Assembly (NCBI RefSeq): GCF_036373705.1
Contig: NC_089866.1
Span: forward strand, 19,623,501-19,687,500
Direction of reading: 5' to 3'
Length of the DNA: 64,000 nucleotides
Origin: Amia ocellicauda
Taxonomy: Eukaryota; Chordata; Actinopteri; Amiiformes; Amiidae
Below, piece after piece: positions 1 through 10,539 of this stretch (within the stretch, counting starts at the first letter, position 1; each line of letters starts with the position of its first letter). Position numbers and translations under genes: made by a program. The notes under the pieces are model-generated. The model was given only the letters and a program-made list of their open reading frames with translations, was not told the origin of the DNA and did no database searches.

Positions 1-2117
1 ATCTCCATACCTGAAATTGCACAATTTGAAGCCAAACTTTCATAAGAAATGAGTTGGAGAGATCAGGACAAGTTTTCTTACCATGTGATGGAAAATGCCT
101 CACTTTACCAATAGGTGTCCACACCAAATGTGGCAAGGCAAGGGATGCAAAAACTGTGCTTTTCACTTCAATCACATGATAACATCACATGGCTTGGGGG
201 AGGATACAATGCATATGATGCAAATGTGCTATATGGGATCTCATAGGGTTCTTAAAGGACACAGAAAGGAAATAAGTCAACCTGGATATGCCATTGAAGA
301 ACAGAAAATCAAATAGAGTAATTTAAATCATTATGAATTGAATATCTTGTGGTTTTGCATTGTTAACAAACAATACACTGATGTTAACTATTTCATAAAG
401 AACGTATTATATCCTTCTTTGATAATTTTATGTTTTGTTTGATTTATACTACTTGTTCTAAAATGATCACAAGACATAGTGGTGCAACAAATGTGGCAAG
501 GCAACAACAGCAGGTCAAGAGATGCTGTTTCTGTCACTGCACTCGAGTCCGTGCACACCACTCAAAGCTGCCCTTGTCTCTTGTCTCTCCCTCTGTGTCC
601 TTCCACACCCAGCTGCTCTTCTTCTCTAGTTTGATTAATCATGTCTTTTGCTACTCTAAATGATCCTGTAGTTGTGTGTAGCCTGCCCTGTGTGGACTGG
701 CCTCCCATCCCGGTATCCCCTGCCTTGTGACCCGGGCCTCCTGCTTCCCATGATGCTTTAGTGTAAGGAGTTTTTATTAATAACAGACGGATTGAAAAAT
801 CTTCCATATTGAATGTGAATGTTACCTTTTTATATATATTTTTTTTATTTGATGTATTTTATTATGGATGCTCTTTGTTTAATTAATACACTAAAAAAAT
901 AAAATGTTTTTCAATAATAAGCACAGCAGTCTTGGCTATGACATTTTTGCACAATCTGGAATTTCTGTGTGCTCACATAACCAGCAGAACCGCATCTTTG
1001 ACAAACACATTGGTGCTCCTTGACTTTATTCAGTAACAAAATGCACTAATGTTACAATCACCTGCAAACTTTGTAAAACACAAATGAGAGCATTAGCCCA
1101 AGACCTTTCTCTGAAAGATGAATCACGTTCAGACGTAACTAGAGAGCTATGACTTCTGCAAACACTGGAGGGAGTCCAACACACAAATTCTCATGCAATT
1201 GTACACATCATGGACAAGTGAAACATTGGGTGAAGATTACATATTAAAATTAGGTACGAGTCCTAATGCGTATTTCTGACAGTGGTTTCAAAAAAGGAAG
1301 TGGATTTATGGGGAAATATATATTCCAGCTGGTCTGTGAGTTGTCCCCCACACAAAGCGGAGGACTGTATTCTGTACTCCATTATTCAACCATTTGTTTG
1401 TGGTGAGTTTGTTTGCTTGTCATTGTTCACACTTTTAAATAGAATATGCACATAGATGTATATGTATGTCTACAAATAATGAAACAGATCTCATTTGTAT
1501 CAACAGCAGTTTTCTGTGAGTTAATTGTCAATAGATAATACAATTCTGTTAACTGTGGCAAAGTTGTAAGATTATGGTGCAATTTCTTAAACTGTTAGTT
1601 ACATGTATTCAGTTTAGCATTATTTTAAGAGATGTAAGTAATAAAACATGCTCATATTATTTTACCTTTTTCTTGGCAAAGATTTTTGGAAATTTTCCAA
1701 AACACACTATCATACAATGAAGTTTAACATTTATGCTTTATAATCTATAATCTAATTTTTATTTTTTTTCCAACCAAGTCCATACACCAGTGCAATATAT
1801 ATTAAATTAACCTAATGACATACAAGATCCTTATGTTTGATATAAGAAATTGCTGCCCATGGTGTCCTTGTTAAAATGTAATTCTGCGTCATATCATTTT
1901 TTTTTAACTTCGGTTCTAATCTCCAAGAAAGGTGTATTTATAATATCGATCTAGTAGAACAATTTGGGTTCTAGCTTTCAAAAACAGTTTCAGTTCTATG
2001 TATTTGTCATTATGAGACTCTGAACGAGAAATGATCAGTCTTGGTAATTGTGAAGAATCGTGTGATGTTTATAGAATCCTTCTCTGTTACAGTGACAGTA
2101 TAACTGAATATATGCAT
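1..2117. other. 5' flank of receptor copy 1, no gene seen
   Basis: AT-rich duplicated flank. Short open frames such as the one at 95-316 recur in the other units only because the DNA is duplicated. They match nothing I recognise and show no coding character. Confidence 0.6.
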
Positions 2118-2220
2118 TATAAAATTAATGCACAAACCCCTTCAGTCAAATATCCTGCCTGACTCTGCTGCTCACCTCTTTAACCACAGCTGAACATACG
2201 AACAATTGCTGTTCTTTAAT
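2118..2220 (+). promoter_or_regulatory. cmklr1: TATA box and putative non-coding exon 1, receptor copy 1
   Basis: TATAAAA at 2118-2124 is followed 103 bp later by a splice donor, AAT|GTAAGG, with the intron starting at 2221. A matching acceptor (TTTTCTCAG, ending at 2390) lies just before the coding exon, giving a 170 bp intron. The TATA-to-donor distance is exactly 103 bp in all four copies. The transcription start, about 30 bp after the TATA box, is inferred. Confidence 0.6.
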
Positions 2221-2412
2221 GTAAGGTTTTCGTACTTATGAATTTCAGGTTGTTTTCTATAGACATGCATACTTTTACTAAGAAATAGAATTATAATGAT
2301 AACAAAATCACAAACTTGCGTACTATACACTGTTTAGTATTTTGAGGTCAGTGATGTGATGTGAATCAATGTTCTTGTTTATTTTCTCAGGTATTTATTG
2401 ATAATACAAACA

Positions 2413-3459
2413 ATGGGTATCTACGACTATGACATTGATTATGACAGTAACGTTACTGAAACTGGTCCAGTGAAGACCAACACAACTTCCCTTTCCACTG
2501 GCACCGCTGCCGGTACTGAAACGGCCAGCTCTGCATTTAGAAATGTGATCGCCGTGCTTTATTCCATTATTTTTCTCCTGGGGTTCTGTGGAAATGGCTT
2601 GGTGATCTGGATAACTGGCTTCAAGATTAAGAGAACTGTGAACACCACCTGGTTCCTCAGCTTGGCCATCTCTGACTTCTTGTTCTGTGTTTTCCTTCCC
2701 TTTAACATTGTGCACGTTGCCTGCGATTCGCACTGGTACTTCGGATTGTTAATGTGCAAGCTTAACGCCTTCATACTGTTCCTCAACATGTTCAGCAGCA
2801 TCTTCCTCCTGGTCATCATCAGTATTGACCGCTGTGTGACTGTTGTGTTCCCAGTATGGTCCCAGAACTACCGCACACCACGGATGGCTTCTGTGATAGC
2901 CTTCCTTGCCTGGGTCACCGCTTGTCTTTTAAGTATACCGTCATTGATATTCAGGGACATTAAAACTAGTCGGGGGAAAACTTTGTGCTACAACAACTAT
3001 GAAAACACAGATCATGAAAGTGTTGCTTTCAGCAGATTCGTCTTTGGATTTGTGATTCCCTTCGTGGTGATTGTCTTCTGCTACACTATCATCATCAGGA
3101 AACTGAAGAACAATCGGATGGCAAGATCTAACAAACCATTCAAAATCATGTCTGCCATCATCGCCACTTTCTTTGTCTGCTGGTTACCCTACCACATTGT
3201 CATAATGCTCGAGATAAACCACCATCGACACGACACAGAGATTTTCAAAAAAGCATTTAGTGCCATTGTTACTCTTGCCTTCGCCAACAGTTTCCTCAAT
3301 CCCATCCTGTACGTGTTCATGGGCAACGACTTCAAGCAGAAGTTTAAGATGTCTGTCCTCTCCAAAATCGAGAACGCTCTGAGCGAGGATGGGCGCACCA
3401 CAAGCAGGCGGCTATCGAAGAGCAGCTCGGTGTATGATAAAGGATCAACTGTCGTGTGA
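2413..3459 (+). CDS. cmklr1: Chemerin-receptor-like GPCR, copy 1 (348 aa)
   Basis: A class A seven-helix receptor of the chemerin/formyl-peptide chemoattractant group, at the plasma membrane and expected to couple to Gi. Visible landmarks: Tyr/Asp-rich N-terminus (residues 3-11), N-glycosylation sites N13 and N23, TM1 GN at 60-61, TM2 D88, disulfide pair C115 and C192, DRC in place of DRY at 139-141 followed by PVWSQN, W167, P215, CWLPY 256-260, NPILY 296-300 and the FMGNDFK helix-8 start. DRC, WSQN, FRD, KPFKI and NALSED are features of the CMKLR1 family, and linkage to wscd2 agrees. The ATG at 2413 lies 22 bp inside the exon that starts at 2391; the open frame runs upstream to 2398 without another ATG. 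The Ser/Thr-rich tail (residues 329-346) could be phosphorylated. The tail is shorter than in human CMKLR1. GPR1/CMKLR2 is less likely because it carries DHY. Confidence 0.93.
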   Translation: MGIYDYDIDYDSNVTETGPVKTNTTSLSTGTAAGTETASSAFRNVIAVLYSIIFLLGFCGNGLVIWITGFKIKRTVNTTWFLSLAISDFLFCVFLPFNIVHVACDSHWYFGLLMCKLNAFILFLNMFSSIFLLVIISIDRCVTVVFPVWSQNYRTPRMASVIAFLAWVTACLLSIPSLIFRDIKTSRGKTLCYNNYENTDHESVAFSRFVFGFVIPFVVIVFCYTIIIRKLKNNRMARSNKPFKIMSAIIATFFVCWLPYHIVIMLEINHHRHDTEIFKKAFSAIVTLAFANSFLNPILYVFMGNDFKQKFKMSVLSKIENALSEDGRTTSRRLSKSSSVYDKGSTVV

Positions 3460-3734
3460 GAAACTAAAGTATGAAACACTGCAGTTGTTCTGCTACATAT
3501 TGCTAACCCAGACCCTTCGAAGAAACAGAGCTGAGCAGATTCAAATATGATTGTATACATCACCCTGAAGTGTAAACATATTTCTGATACAAACTGTGGC
3601 AGTAAATGCATAATAGTAATATTGCATTGCCATTTTGATACATGATTAAGGTTTTTTGTATGTGCTAATAATACTGGAAAAACTGTAGAAGCTGCCTTTT
3701 TGAGAACTCAGTCTGAATAAGCATTATACAGTAC

Positions 3735-3740
3735 AATAAA
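3735..3740 (+). other. cmklr1: Polyadenylation signal AATAAA, receptor copy 1
   Basis: AATAAA lies 275 bp after the stop codon and is kept in all four copies at a similar distance, so a short 3' UTR of about 300 bp is likely. Confidence 0.5.
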
Positions 3741-4679
3741 CAATGTATATTAATACTTAATTCATAGCATAACATTACACACAATAGAGGAGTGTTTTTC
3801 TATTATTGTCTAATTATTGTGCAAATGTCTACCATTCAACATTACTCTGAATACAAGTTTATATACTATTAACTTTAGCACTTTTATCATGATTTGTATC
3901 AAGCTGGTCAGTGTTTTTTATATATTTGATTGCCTTCCTGGAACTCTATGGTGCAGTGAAGGTGTATTATTTAATGGTGTTACTGAAGTGTGCAGGAAGA
4001 TGACGTCGTATTTCTAACCACAGTGCCAGACAGTATTTACAGCTTACTTTATGCAGTGGGATTAAGTAAATTGTACGACTTGTAAAATAGTAATGTAAAT
4101 GTAAAATATCTGAGAGCTTCTATATAATATATGCTGTAGAGTAATTTAAGGACTTTTTATTTATGCTAATGTATTAATATTTCTCTGAAAAATACATTCA
4201 TTTTACTGAGCAAGAGTTAATCAATGCATTAAATTTCATACAAATACTCTCTGCTTACACTAGTATGCAGAACTATTTGTACAAACAGAAATTGATATAG
4301 GCTTTACTTATTGGGTAACCTGAATGAAAATATAATCATACATTTGCTAATGTTATAGACATATTTCTTGACATCTTACCTTACAATAGTAATGGATAAT
4401 ATGTAAATGTTTTAGATAATAAAAGCTCCTTTCTGCTGCCATTCTCGAGAAACGTTTTCTAATAAAATACCATAGCACTGATGTTGTTATGACGGATGAC
4501 ACAGTTTTACTCATACATTTTCTGCAGAGTAATACTGTTGCTATGCATTACAATAGCCTGCTCTATAAACGAGGTATAGATTTGATTCAAAGACAAAAGG
4601 TGATCCTTCCAAGATGTCAAATGGGCAAAGTTATTTTACTCTCACTTCCTAAATAAACTGTGATCAACTCACACTGAAA
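3741..4679. other. 3' flank of receptor copy 1, no gene seen
   Basis: AT-rich duplicated sequence. The 66-codon frame at 3817-4017 recurs in other units but resembles no protein family known to me. Confidence 0.55.
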
Positions 4680-4867
4680 TCATGTGCATGTCTGTTGTGA
4701 CTATACTAGCAACCTGTAACAGCTGTATCAATCCTATGATCTACATCTTGAAGGGCAAGGACATGAAAATGTCATGGATGGAGGATATATTTGTCACAAA
4801 GGAACCAAACAAGTTGGAAGAAGTGAGTACTCCACTAAAATCTCATCATTCTGGGGTGGATGCCTGA
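4680..4867 (+). pseudogene. GPCR TM7 and tail relic, unit 1
   Basis: An open stretch of 61 codons from 4682 reads as the end of a rhodopsin-type receptor. TM7 has an NSCINPMIY motif (the NPxxY signature), followed by a basic helix-8-like KGKDMK and a Ser/Thr-containing tail. Upstream in the same frame are stops, including TGA at 4661-4663, and no TM1-TM6 is visible, so it cannot encode a receptor alone. It aligns in layout with TM7 of the intact copies but is far more diverged, so it came from a different paralogue. The exact subfamily is unclear; the C5a and formyl-peptide receptor group is possible. Confidence 0.65.
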
Positions 4868-7787
4868 GAAGAAACTGATTTTTCTTTATGTTGACTAATC
4901 CATTTTGACCTAAATGGTATATATATATACATAGATGTTTGTAATAACACATGCAGTAGTAATGGTACAATAATTTGGATGTATGATGCATAAATAGTGT
5001 TTATTATATCCATGTAGTTGGCACTTTATAATTTGTTCCTTGCAAGCTTTTATATTTGTATATTTTAAATACAACAAGTGCAATCCTACAAAAGTCAGGC
5101 TTTCCACTAATTCAGTGAAAACTGATGTAACAGTGCATGTTGTTAAACCCTATAAAAACACAGAACAATAATTATTACAATATAAATGTATCACTAACTT
5201 TAAATCTTATAACTATATATCACCCATCAACAGCTATTTAGCACCTGACAATAAATACTTTCATAGAAACCAACTGAAATTACTGCAGCCATCAGGTTCA
5301 GAGTTCACAACCTTATGACACGCTGATGTAATTTTGCAACAACCACAAAATGCTCCCAAAATATCTTAAAATGTTTAATTTTGAAAATGATTTCTAAACA
5401 CAAGACTTCTACAGACCATACTCAAGACACCTGTACTTGTTTTTGTATATCTCCATACCTGAAATTGCACAATTTGAAGCCAAACTTTCATAAGAAATGA
5501 GTTGGAGAGATCAGGACAAGTTTTCTTACCATGTGATGGAAAATGCCTCACTTTACCAATAGGTGTCCACACCAAATGTGGCAAGGCAAGGGATGCAAAA
5601 ACTGTGCTTTTCACTTCAATCACATGATAACATCACATGGCTTGGGGGAGGATACAATGCATATGATGCAAATGTGCTATATGGGATCTCATAGGGTTCT
5701 TAAAGGACACAGAAAGGAAATAAGTCAACCTGGATATGCCATTGACGAACAGAAAATCAAATAGAGTAATTTAAATCATTATGAATTGAATATCTTGTGG
5801 TTTTGCATTGTTAACAAACAATGTTAACTATTTCATATAGAACATATTATATCCTTCTTTGCTAATTTTATTCTATGTTTTGTTTGATTTATACTACTTG
5901 TTCTAAAATGATCACAAGACATAGTGGTGCTTTGCTCTGACAATCCCAGAACAGTTATTCTACTAGCAGCTCTACGCCATGCTCATCACACTGCATGGTG
6001 GTTTGCTCTTCTTGTTCTTGTTAATGCTCTTCCCTGCCAACCTCAAAACACACCACACTGGGAACAATATAGGATGTATACAATTGTATAACTCTCTTCA
6101 ACCTGGCTTTCTGGCTTCAACCATTCAACTGATTTCAACGTCTGCTGTTTGCTTTAGATTCTTCCAGCTTCGCTCCTCTCGTGTTCATTTCCTTTTCCAT
6201 ACTCTGCACTCGAGTCCGTGCACACCACTCAAAACTGCCCTTGTCTCTTGTCTCTCCCTCTGTGTCCTTCCACACCCAGCTGCTCTTCTTCTCTAGTTTG
6301 ATTAATCATGTCTTTTGCTACTCTAAATGATCCTGTAGTTGTGTGTAGCCTGCCCTGTGTGGACTGGCCTCCCATCCCGGTATCCCCTGCCTTGTGACCC
6401 GGGCCTCCTGCTTCCCATGATGCTTTAGTGTAAGGAGTATTTATTAATAACAGACGGATTGAAAAATCTTCCATATTGAATATGAATGTTACCTTTTTAT
6501 ATATATATTTTTTATTTTATTTGATGTATTTTATTATGGATGCTCTTTGTTTAATTAATACACTAAAAAATATAATGTTTTTCAATAATAAGCACAGCAG
6601 TCTTGGCTATGACATTTTTGCACAATCTGGAATTTCTGTGTGCTCACATAACCAGCAGAACCGCATCTTTGACAAACACATTGGTGCTCCTTGACTTTAT
6701 TCAGTAACAAAATGCACTAATGTTACAATCACCTGCAAACTTTGTAAAACACAAATGAGAGCATTAGCCCAAGACCTTTCTCTGAAAGATGAATCACGTT
6801 CAGACGTAACTAGAGAGCTATGACTTCTGCAAACACTGGAGGGAGTCCAACACACAAATTCTCATGCAATTGTACACATCATGGACAAGTGAAACATTGG
6901 GTGAAGATTACATATTAAAATTAGGTACGAGTCCTAATGCGTATTTCTGACAGTGGTTTCAAAAAAGGAAGTGGATTTATGGGGAAATATATATTCCAGC
7001 TGGTCTGTGAGTTGTCCCCCACACAAAGCGGAGGACTGTATTCTGTACTCCATTATTCAACCATTTGTTTGTGGTGAGTTTGTTTGCTTTTCATTGTTCA
7101 CACTTTTAAATAGAATATGCACATAGATGTATATGTATGTCTACAAATAATGAAACAGATCTCATTTGTATCAACAGCAGTTTTCTGTGAGTTAATTGTC
7201 AATAGATAATACAATTTTGTTAACTGTGGCAAAGTTGTAAGATTATGGTGCAATTTCTTAAACTGTTAGTTACATGTATTCAGTTTAGCATTATTTTAAG
7301 AGATGTAAGTAATAAAACATGCTCATATTATTTTACCTTTTTCTTGGCAAAGATTTTTGGAAATTTTCCAAAACACACTATCATACAATGAAGTTTAACA
7401 TTTATGCTTTATAATCTATAATCTAATTTTTTTTTTTTTCCAACCAAGTCCATACACCAGTGCAATATATATTAAATTAACCTAATGACATACAAGATCC
7501 TTATGTTTGATATAAGAAATTGCTGCCCATGGTGTCTTTGTCAAATATAATTCTGCGTCATATCATTTTTTTTTTAACTTCGGTTCTAATCTCCAAGAAA
7601 GGTGTATTTATAATATCGATCTAGTAGAACAATTTGGGTTCTAGCTTTCAAAAACAGTTTCAGTTCTATGTATTTGTCATTATGAGACTCTGAATGAGAA
7701 ATGATCAGTCTTGGTAATTGTGAAGAATCGTGTGATGTTTATAGAATCCTTCTCTGTTACAGTGACAGTATAACTGAATATATGCAT
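4868..7787. other. Inter-gene spacer between copies 1 and 2, no gene seen
   Basis: Contains the unit 1/2 junction at 5448/5449. Frames at 5543-5764 and 5979-6296 are duplicated passengers without recognisable domains. The segment 5931-6204 is missing from unit 1. Confidence 0.6.
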
Positions 7788-7890
7788 TATAAAATTAATG
7801 CACAAACCCCTTCAGTCAAATATCCTGCCTGACTCTGCTGCTCACCTCTTTAACCACAGCTGAACATACGAACAATTGCTGTTCTTTAAT
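7788..7890 (+). promoter_or_regulatory. cmklr1: TATA box and putative non-coding exon 1, receptor copy 2
   Basis: TATAAAA at 7788-7794, donor AAT|GTAAGG with the intron starting at 7891, and acceptor ending at 8060. The layout is the same as copy 1, with a 170 bp intron. Confidence 0.6.
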
Positions 7891-8082
7891 GTAAGGTTTT
7901 CGTACTTATGAATTTCAGGTTGTTTTCTATAGACATGCATACTTTTACTAAGAAATAGAATTATAATGATAACAAAATCACAAACTTGCGTACTATACAC
8001 TGTTTAGTATTTTGAGGTCAGTGATGTGATGTGAATCAATGTTCTTGTTTATTTTCTCAGGTATTTATTGATAATACAAACA

Positions 8083-9129
8083 ATGGGTATCTACGACTAT
8101 GACATTGATTATGACAGTAACGTTACTGAAACTGGTCCAGTGAAGACCAACACAACTTCCCTTTCCACTGGCACCGCTGCCGGTACTGAAACGGCCAGCT
8201 CTGCATTTAGAAATGTGATCGCCGTGCTTTATTCCATTATTTTTCTCCTGGGGTTCTGTGGAAATGGCTTGGTGATCTGGATAACTGGCTTCAAGATGAA
8301 GAGAACTGTGAACACCACCTGGTTCCTCAGCTTGGCCATCTCTGACTTCTTGTTCTGTGTTTTCCTTCCCTTTAACATTGTGCACGTTGCCTGCGATTCG
8401 CACTGGTACTTCGGATTGTTAATGTGCAAGTTTAACGCCTTCATACTGCTCCTCAACATGTTCAGCAGCATCTTCCTCCTGGTCATCATCAGTATTGACC
8501 GCTGTGTGACTGTTGTGTTCCCAGTATGGTCCCAGAACTACCGCACACCACGGATGGCTTCTGTGATAGCCTTCCTTGCCTGGGTCACCGCTTGTCTTTT
8601 AAGTATACCGTCATTGATATTCAGGGACATTACAGCTAGTCGAGGGAAAACTTTGTGCTACAACAACTATGAAAACACAGATCATGAAAGTGTTGCTTTC
8701 AGCAGATTCATCTTTGGATTTGTGATTCCCTTTGTGGTGATTGTCTTCTGCTACACTATCATCATCAGGAAACTGAAGAACAATCGGATGGCAAGATCTA
8801 ACAAACCATTCAAAATCATGTCTGCCATCATCGCCACTTTCTTTGTCTGCTGGTTACCCTACCACATTGTCATAATGCTCGAGATAAACCACCATCGACA
8901 CGACACAGAGATTTTCAAAAAAGCATTTAGTGCCATTGTTACTCTCGCCTTCGCCAACAGTTTCCTCAATCCCATCCTGTACGTGTTCATGGGCAACGAC
9001 TTCAAGCAGAAGTTTAAGATGTCTGTCCTCTCCAAAATCGAGAACGCTCTGAGCGAGGATGGGCGCACCACAAGCAGGCGGCTATCGAAGAGCAGCTCGG
9101 TGTATGATAAAGGATCAACTGTCGTGTGA
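8083..9129 (+). CDS. cmklr1: Chemerin-receptor-like GPCR, copy 2 (348 aa)
   Basis: Intact receptor with the same landmarks as copy 1. It has only six amino-acid differences from that copy: I72M, L117F, F123L, K184T, T185A and V210I. The N-terminal 40 residues are identical to copy 1. From the second extracellular loop into TM5 it instead shares ITASRG, RFIFGF and linked silent changes with copy 4. That switch of partners within one exon is what gene conversion produces. F123L is in TM3, and K184T/T185A are in the loop before C192 that caps the ligand pocket in this family, so a change in ligand preference is conceivable. The ATG at 8083 is chosen as in copy 1. Confidence 0.93.
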   Translation: MGIYDYDIDYDSNVTETGPVKTNTTSLSTGTAAGTETASSAFRNVIAVLYSIIFLLGFCGNGLVIWITGFKMKRTVNTTWFLSLAISDFLFCVFLPFNIVHVACDSHWYFGLLMCKFNAFILLLNMFSSIFLLVIISIDRCVTVVFPVWSQNYRTPRMASVIAFLAWVTACLLSIPSLIFRDITASRGKTLCYNNYENTDHESVAFSRFIFGFVIPFVVIVFCYTIIIRKLKNNRMARSNKPFKIMSAIIATFFVCWLPYHIVIMLEINHHRHDTEIFKKAFSAIVTLAFANSFLNPILYVFMGNDFKQKFKMSVLSKIENALSEDGRTTSRRLSKSSSVYDKGSTVV

Positions 9130-9404
9130 GAAACTTAAGTATGAAACACTGCAGTTGTTCTGCTACATATTGCTAACCCAGACCCTTCGAAGAAACAGAG
9201 CTGAGCAGATTCAAATATGATTGTATACATCACCCTGAAGTGTAAACATATTTCTGATACAAACTGTGGCAGTAAATGCATAATAGTAATATTGCATTGC
9301 CATTTTGATACATGATTAAAGTTTTTTGTATGTGCTAATAATACTGGAAAAACTGTAGAAGCTGCCTTTTTGAGAACTCAGTCTGAATAAGCATTATACA
9401 GTAC

Positions 9405-9410
9405 AATAAA
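9405..9410 (+). other. cmklr1: Polyadenylation signal AATAAA, receptor copy 2
   Basis: AATAAA 275 bp after the stop codon, at the same place as in copy 1. Confidence 0.5.
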
Positions 9411-10351
9411 CAATGTATATTAATACTTAATTCATAGCATAACATTACACACAATAGAGGAGTGTTTTTCTATTATTGTCTAATTATTGTGCAAATGTCT
9501 ACCATTCAACATTACTCTGAATACAAGTTTATATACTATTAACTTTAGCACTTTTATCATGATTTGTATCAAGCTGGTCAGTGTTTTTTATATATTTGAT
9601 TGTCTTCCTGGAACTCTATGGTGCAGTGAAGGTGTATTATTTAATGGGGTAACTGAAGTGTGCAGGAAGATGACGTCGTATTTCTAACCACAGTGCTAGA
9701 CAGTATTTACAGCTTACTTTATGCAGTGGGATTAAGTAAATTGTACGACTTGTAAAATAGTAATGTAAATGTAAAATATCTGAGAGCTTCTATATAATAT
9801 ATGCTGTAGAGTAATTTAAGGACTTTGTTTTTATGCTAGTATAAAGATATTTCTCTCAAAAATACATTCATTTTACTTTGCACGACTTTATCAATAGATT
9901 CAATTTCATACAAATACTCTCTCTGCTTACACTAGTATGCAGAACTATTTGCACAAACAGAAATTGATATAGGCTTTACTTATTGGGTAACCTGAGTGAA
10001 AATATAATCAAACATTTTCTAATGTTATAGACATATGTCTTGACATCTTACCTTACAATTGTAATGGATAATATGTAAGTGTTTTATATAATAAAAGCAC
10101 ATTTCTGCTGCCATTCTCGAGAAACGTTTTCTAATAAAATACCATAGCACTGATGTTGTTATGACGGATGACACAGTTTTACTCATACATTTTCTGCAGA
10201 GTAATACTGTTGCTATGCATTACAATAGCCTGCTCTATAAACGAGGTATAGATTTGATTCAAAGACAAAAGGTGATCCTTCCAAGATGTCAAATGGGCAA
10301 AGTTATTTTACTCTCACTTCCTAAATAAACTGTGATCAACTCACACTGAAA
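9411..10351. other. 3' flank of receptor copy 2, no gene seen
   Basis: Duplicated AT-rich spacer. The tract around 9821-9930 carries unit-4-type variants. Confidence 0.55.
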
Positions 10352-10539
10352 TCATGTGCATGTCTGTTGTGACTATACTAGCAACCTGTAACAGCTGTAT
10401 CAATCCTATGATCTACATCTTGAAGGGCAAGGACATGAAAATGTCATGGATGGAGGATATATTTGTCACAAAGGAACCAAACAAGTTGGAAGAAGTGAGT
10501 ACTCCACTAAAATCTCATCATTCTGGGGTGGATGCCTGA
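10352..10539 (+). pseudogene. GPCR TM7 and tail relic, unit 2
   Basis: A second copy of the relic seen at 4680. The encoded 61 residues are identical, with the NPMIY motif and upstream in-frame stops. Identity reflects recent duplication of the whole unit and does not by itself show constraint. Confidence 0.65.

Larger units (their letters stand above)
1..5448 (+). repeat. Tandem array unit 1 (left end cut by window)
   Basis: The first bases of the window recur at 5449 and 11120, which defines a head-to-tail repeat. This unit carries receptor copy 1 and a TM7 relic. It differs from units 2 and 3 between 486 and 537, where about 53 bp replace about 274 bp (5931-6204 in unit 2). Elsewhere it is almost identical to unit 2, so the duplication or last homogenisation is recent. 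Because the window begins inside the repeat, the array may continue leftwards. Confidence 0.93.

Noticed and set aside
95-316. 73-codon open frame repeated at 5543 and 11214
   Set aside because: It recurs only because the unit is duplicated. It lacks a recognisable domain, promoter or splice context, and it is missing from unit 4.
2398-2412. Upstream extension of the receptor frame starting at a TTG
   Set aside because: Non-ATG start in a vertebrate gene. ATG codons at 2413, 8083, 13931 and 19825 are the natural starts.
2395-2733. 112-codon frame antisense to receptor copy 1 and its counterparts at the other copies
   Set aside because: Shadow of the receptor coding frame; kept open only by the codon use of the sense gene.
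3817-4017. 66-codon frame 3' of each receptor
   Set aside because: Hydrophobic-looking but AT-driven, without homology I recognise. Varies as neutral flank does.
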